From the NCBI GenBank assembly GCA_023429825.1, contig JAEZDC010000109.1:1-27639 (forward strand): a stretch of 27,639 nucleotides of DNA. Reading direction: 5' to 3'. The position numbers were made by a program, and so were the translations under genes. This DNA comes from Bacteroidota bacterium. GTDB lineage: Bacteria; Bacteroidota; Bacteroidia; Chitinophagales; Chitinophagaceae. Every line of letters begins with the position of its first letter. Within the stretch, counting starts at the first letter, position 1. Below the pieces are notes generated by a model. That model was not told the DNA's origin. It made no database searches and saw only the letters and a list, made by a program, of their open reading frames with translations. Below, in pieces: positions 24,781 through 27,639 of the stretch.

Positions 24781-25364
24781 TGTATTATAAATTTTACGCT
24801 GTGGCTTTAAAGATATATACCAAGACAGGAGACTTAGGTAAAACGTCATTGATCGGCGGCACTAAAGTGGCTAAAAGCAATATCCGTATAGAAAGCTATG
24901 GAACGATAGATGAGTTGAATTCATTTATCGGGATGGTAAATGATCTAATAGAAGAGGTCAATACTAAAACTACGCTTAAAGAAATACAGGACAGGCTTTT
25001 TACAATAGGATCATCATTAGCAACGGACCCGGAAAAGGAACCTTTGATGAAAATTCCTGATCTTAAAGAGGATGATATAACTTTTCTCGAAAGAGAGATC
25101 GATAAAATGAATGACGCATTACCTGCCATGAAAAATTTCATTCTTCCTGGAGGTCATGTTGCTGTTTCTACGACACACGTTGCAAGATGTGTGTGCAGGA
25201 GAGCAGAAAGGATATGTGTAGCAATGCAGGAAAATGGAAACTTTATTGAGCCGATAGTGATCAAATATTTGAACCGGTTGAGTGATTATTTGTTTGTTAC
25301 TGCAAGGTATATAGGGCAGCAACTAAATGTAGAAGAAAAACCCTGGAAACCGAGGGTCAAATAG
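24780..25364 (+). CDS. PduO-type cob(I)alamin adenosyltransferase
   Basis: A protein of up to 194 residues that transfers the adenosyl group of ATP to cob(I)alamin, making coenzyme B12. The ATP-binding N-terminus KIYTKTGDLGKTSLIGG and YGTIDELNSFIGM, the trimer-core motif RCVCRRAERICVAM and the C-terminal KYLNRLSDYLFVTARYI are all present. The ATG at 24780 overlaps the previous stop by one base; a GTG at 24801 would give the more usual VALKIYTKTG start and may be the true one. The gene converges on the MutS-like gene with a 6-base gap. Confidence 0.92.
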   Translation: MYYKFYAVALKIYTKTGDLGKTSLIGGTKVAKSNIRIESYGTIDELNSFIGMVNDLIEEVNTKTTLKEIQDRLFTIGSSLATDPEKEPLMKIPDLKEDDITFLEREIDKMNDALPAMKNFILPGGHVAVSTTHVARCVCRRAERICVAMQENGNFIEPIVIKYLNRLSDYLFVTARYIGQQLNVEEKPWKPRVK

Positions 25365-25370
25365 AATTCA

Positions 25371-26684
25371 TTACAGCTTTTCCAGCATATCTACCACACC
25401 TTCTCTTCGTAGTATCAGGTAACCTAGCCTGTCGTTGCTGATCCCTTCCTGTAGTTGATAACTAAATACCAGTTGCTCGTCTTTAACATGAGTTTCAAAA
25501 TAGCGAAACTGGATATTTGGATACTGTTTTAAAGCTTCTCCAATTTCATATAAGTGGGTGGATAATATAAAAACTGCGTTATTCATTTTCCGCAGGCCTT
25601 CTATTACTACTGTGCTGCATTTCATTGCATCCTGAACATTCGTTCCTTTGAAAAGTTCATCAATAAGGATAAGCCATTTCTTTCCATCGCTGATCCTTTC
25701 TATAGTATTCCTGATCCTTTGCACTTCGTTAAAAAAATAACTCTCACCTTTGATGATGTTATCTATCACTTGTATGTTGCTTAATAAACCATCAAACAAA
25801 CACAACTGCATAGATGCTGCAGGCACTCCCATGCCGATATGCGCAAGATAAACTGCCACACCCACAGCTTTGATGAAAGTACTTTTGCCAGCCATATTAG
25901 CACCTGTTAAAAACAAGAAATTCCTCTCCTTGTTTAAAGACACATCATATGCAACCGGGGTATGTAATAGCAAATGAAATAATTCTTTTGCCTCTATGAA
26001 AGGAGTTTCAGCTTGTACAAACTGAGGAAAATGCAGATCGTATTTTTTATATGCAACAGCAAGACTTAAGTATGCATCCAGTCGATTATAGATATCGATA
26101 AGCTCGTAAACTTCGTACTTAAATTGTTTTTTTAGATACGATCCAAACTTTAGTATTTCATTGCCGGGAAGCTTTTTGTCTTTCTCCCATTGCTTCATTA
26201 ATGAAACGACAGGCTTATTTAAAAGCATTTCCGTTCTGTCTATCCATGTTTTAAGTTGATAGCTTCCAGTGCTTTTTAATATATCAACTAATTGCGCAAG
26301 CCCTTTAAAGAAGCTTATAAAGTGCTGTACTGAATAGCGAGTAAGCGCAAAATCAGGTGCGGAGACTAATTTATACGAAAGGGTGTTTAATGTTGATGGA
26401 TTAGAGGGCAGATCGTTAAGTGGTGTGTCGTAAAACCGCTCGATCACCATGACGGTTCCATTTGTAATGGTCTCCGGCCATGAATCCATTACTACTAAAA
26501 GCTCCTTTATAATGGTTTGTGCATCATTGATGGATTTAAGATCTGTTAAGGGTCTGCTCAGCATTTGCCTTAACCATTCTTTACCGCCAATCGTTCTTGT
26601 AAAATTTAAATGATGAAAAACTGAAAGTTCTTCTTCGTGATGAAAGATAGAAATGTCTGCAAGTGTGGTTTTGTCAACTATCAT
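25371..26684 (-). CDS. MutS-like ATPase (core and ATPase domains only)
   Basis: A 437-residue member of the MutS superfamily. It starts directly with the MutS core (domain III: DISIFHHEEELSVFHHLNFT through WLRQMLSRPLTD), a helical lever region, then the ATPase domain with Walker A GANMAGKST (261-269), a Walker B around WLILIDELFKGTN and the FILSTHLYE H-loop. The mismatch-reading domain I and connector domain II of true MutS, and the Smr nuclease of MutS2, are missing. Such short paralogues are common in Bacteroidota and their role is not settled. It lies 28 bases downstream of pyrC on the same strand. Confidence 0.88.
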   Translation of the reverse strand: MIVDKTTLADISIFHHEEELSVFHHLNFTRTIGGKEWLRQMLSRPLTDLKSINDAQTIIKELLVVMDSWPETITNGTVMVIERFYDTPLNDLPSNPSTLNTLSYKLVSAPDFALTRYSVQHFISFFKGLAQLVDILKSTGSYQLKTWIDRTEMLLNKPVVSLMKQWEKDKKLPGNEILKFGSYLKKQFKYEVYELIDIYNRLDAYLSLAVAYKKYDLHFPQFVQAETPFIEAKELFHLLLHTPVAYDVSLNKERNFLFLTGANMAGKSTFIKAVGVAVYLAHIGMGVPAASMQLCLFDGLLSNIQVIDNIIKGESYFFNEVQRIRNTIERISDGKKWLILIDELFKGTNVQDAMKCSTVVIEGLRKMNNAVFILSTHLYEIGEALKQYPNIQFRYFETHVKDEQLVFSYQLQEGISNDRLGYLILRREGVVDMLEKL

Positions 26685-26712
26685 TAGAACTGTTGTGAAC
26701 TTTTAAGTTAGC

Positions 26713-27639
26713 TTATTTCCTGTTGAATTTTAAACGTATCCCCTTTTGAGACTCATTGAATGATCCGTTTTCATAAACGAGATTTCCATTGATAAAAGTT
26801 GAAGTAATCGATGCAGGGAAAGTGAAGTTTTCTAATGGACTCCAGCCACATTTATAGAGCGTGTTGCCTTTAGTTACGGTGGAAGGTTTATTTGTATCAA
26901 CCAGAACAAGATCCGCAAAATAGCCCTCTCTAATATAACCTCTCTCTGCTACCTGAAAACAATCTGCAACCGCATGGCTCATTTTCTCTGCAACTTTTTC
27001 AATAGTTATTCTTCCTTTTTTCACATAATGAAGCATCAATAAAAGGGAGTGTTGAATTAACGGCAACCCGGCATGTGCTTTTTCGTAAGGCTCATTTTTT
27101 TCTTCCCATGTATGTGGTGCATGGTCAGTGGCAATTACATCAAGCCTGTCATCCAATAATGCATGCCACAATGCTTCTTTGTTTTTCGAAGCTTTGATTG
27201 CCGGATTACATTTAATAAGATTGCCAAGATCAGTATAGTCATCTGCAGTAAAATGAAGATGATGTACACAAACCTCGGCAGTAATTCTTTTATCTTTTAA
27301 TGGCACCATATTCGAAAATAGCTGTAACTCTTTTTCTGTAGTGATGTGCAAAATGTGGAGCCTGCTTCCGTGCTTTTTAGCAAATTGTATGGCTCTGAAT
27401 GAAGATTCAAAACAAGCTTCCTCATCCCTGATCACAGGGTGGTCAACAGCAGAAAGCGTCGCCTTCTTTTGTTTGAGTTGCTCAAAATTTCTCCTGATGA
27501 TTTCTTCATCTTCACAATGGGTGGCGATAAGCAATTCAGTCTCTGCAAAAATTCTATCAAGGCTTAAAGGGTTATCTACTAATAATCCTCCCGTAGAAGA
27601 TCCCATAAAGATCTTTATCCCGCATACTGAATTTTTCTT
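26713..27639 (-). CDS. pyrC: Dihydroorotase, 5' end outside window
   Basis: The visible 308 residues are the C-terminal two thirds of a class I dihydroorotase, the zinc amidohydrolase that forms dihydroorotate from carbamoyl aspartate in pyrimidine synthesis. The frame is open to the window edge and begins KKNSVCGIKIFMGSSTGG, so the ATG at 27606 is internal to the family motif. Further motifs are the metal-site histidines in SRLHILHITTEKE and VCVHHLHF, the catalytic Asp in VIATDHAPHT and the substrate-region AHAGLPLIQHS. The N-terminal HxH metal motif would lie beyond 27639. A non-catalytic DHOase homologue is unlikely because these residues are kept. Confidence 0.92.
   Translation of the reverse strand, partial: KKNSVCGIKIFMGSSTGGLLVDNPLSLDRIFAETELLIATHCEDEEIIRRNFEQLKQKKATLSAVDHPVIRDEEACFESSFRAIQFAKKHGSRLHILHITTEKELQLFSNMVPLKDKRITAEVCVHHLHFTADDYTDLGNLIKCNPAIKASKNKEALWHALLDDRLDVIATDHAPHTWEEKNEPYEKAHAGLPLIQHSLLLMLHYVKKGRITIEKVAEKMSHAVADCFQVAERGYIREGYFADLVLVDTNKPSTVTKGNTLYKCGWSPLENFTFPASITSTFINGNLVYENGSFNESQKGIRLKFNRK

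Overview
The window looks like chromosomal DNA of a Bacteroidota bacterium, most likely of the Chitinophagaceae type. This rests on the protein families seen (DUF4142 lipoprotein, DUF892, DUF6496 and DUF2383 stress proteins, a Bacteroidota-style MutS-like ATPase, PAS-rich hybrid kinases), on A+T-rich genes without strong Shine-Dalgarno sites, and on a few elements resembling the Bacteroidota promoter consensus (TTTG / TAnnTTTG). No rRNA or tRNA gene was seen.

Bases 1-4160 are a defence-type accessory region, visibly richer in G+C than the rest up to about 3570. It holds the 3' end of a Fic-family gene, a highly structured intergenic element that looks like a small RNA gene on the minus strand, and a compact three-gene CBASS anti-phage operon: HNH-SAVED effector (Cap5), CD-NTase and a stand-alone E2-like enzyme (the 'type II-short' arrangement, with no E1 and no JAB peptidase). 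Downstream lie a perfect AT-rich palindrome and a decayed, frameshifted gene.

Bases 4413-15500 read as a genome-protection and stress region. In order: two small coupled genes of unknown function, a PAS histidine kinase, then an SDR dehydrogenase - topoisomerase IB - Ku - LigD run (a complete bacterial NHEJ set), a DUF892 protein with unusual charged tails, a DUF4142 lipoprotein, a histone-H1-like lysine-rich DUF6496 protein and a DUF2383 four-helix protein.

Bases 15830-22394 are a signalling cluster: a receiver-only regulator, two NtrC-type sigma-54 activators with altered GAFTGA loops, a small conserved protein and a large PAS-HisKA-HATPase-REC-HPt hybrid kinase that probably forms an operon with the second activator.

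Bases 22537-27639 are housekeeping and metabolic genes: a membrane glycosyltransferase, gatC, a LolD/MacB-like ABC ATPase, a PduO-type cobalamin adenosyltransferase, a truncated-architecture MutS-like ATPase and the 3' part of dihydroorotase (pyrC), cut by the window end.
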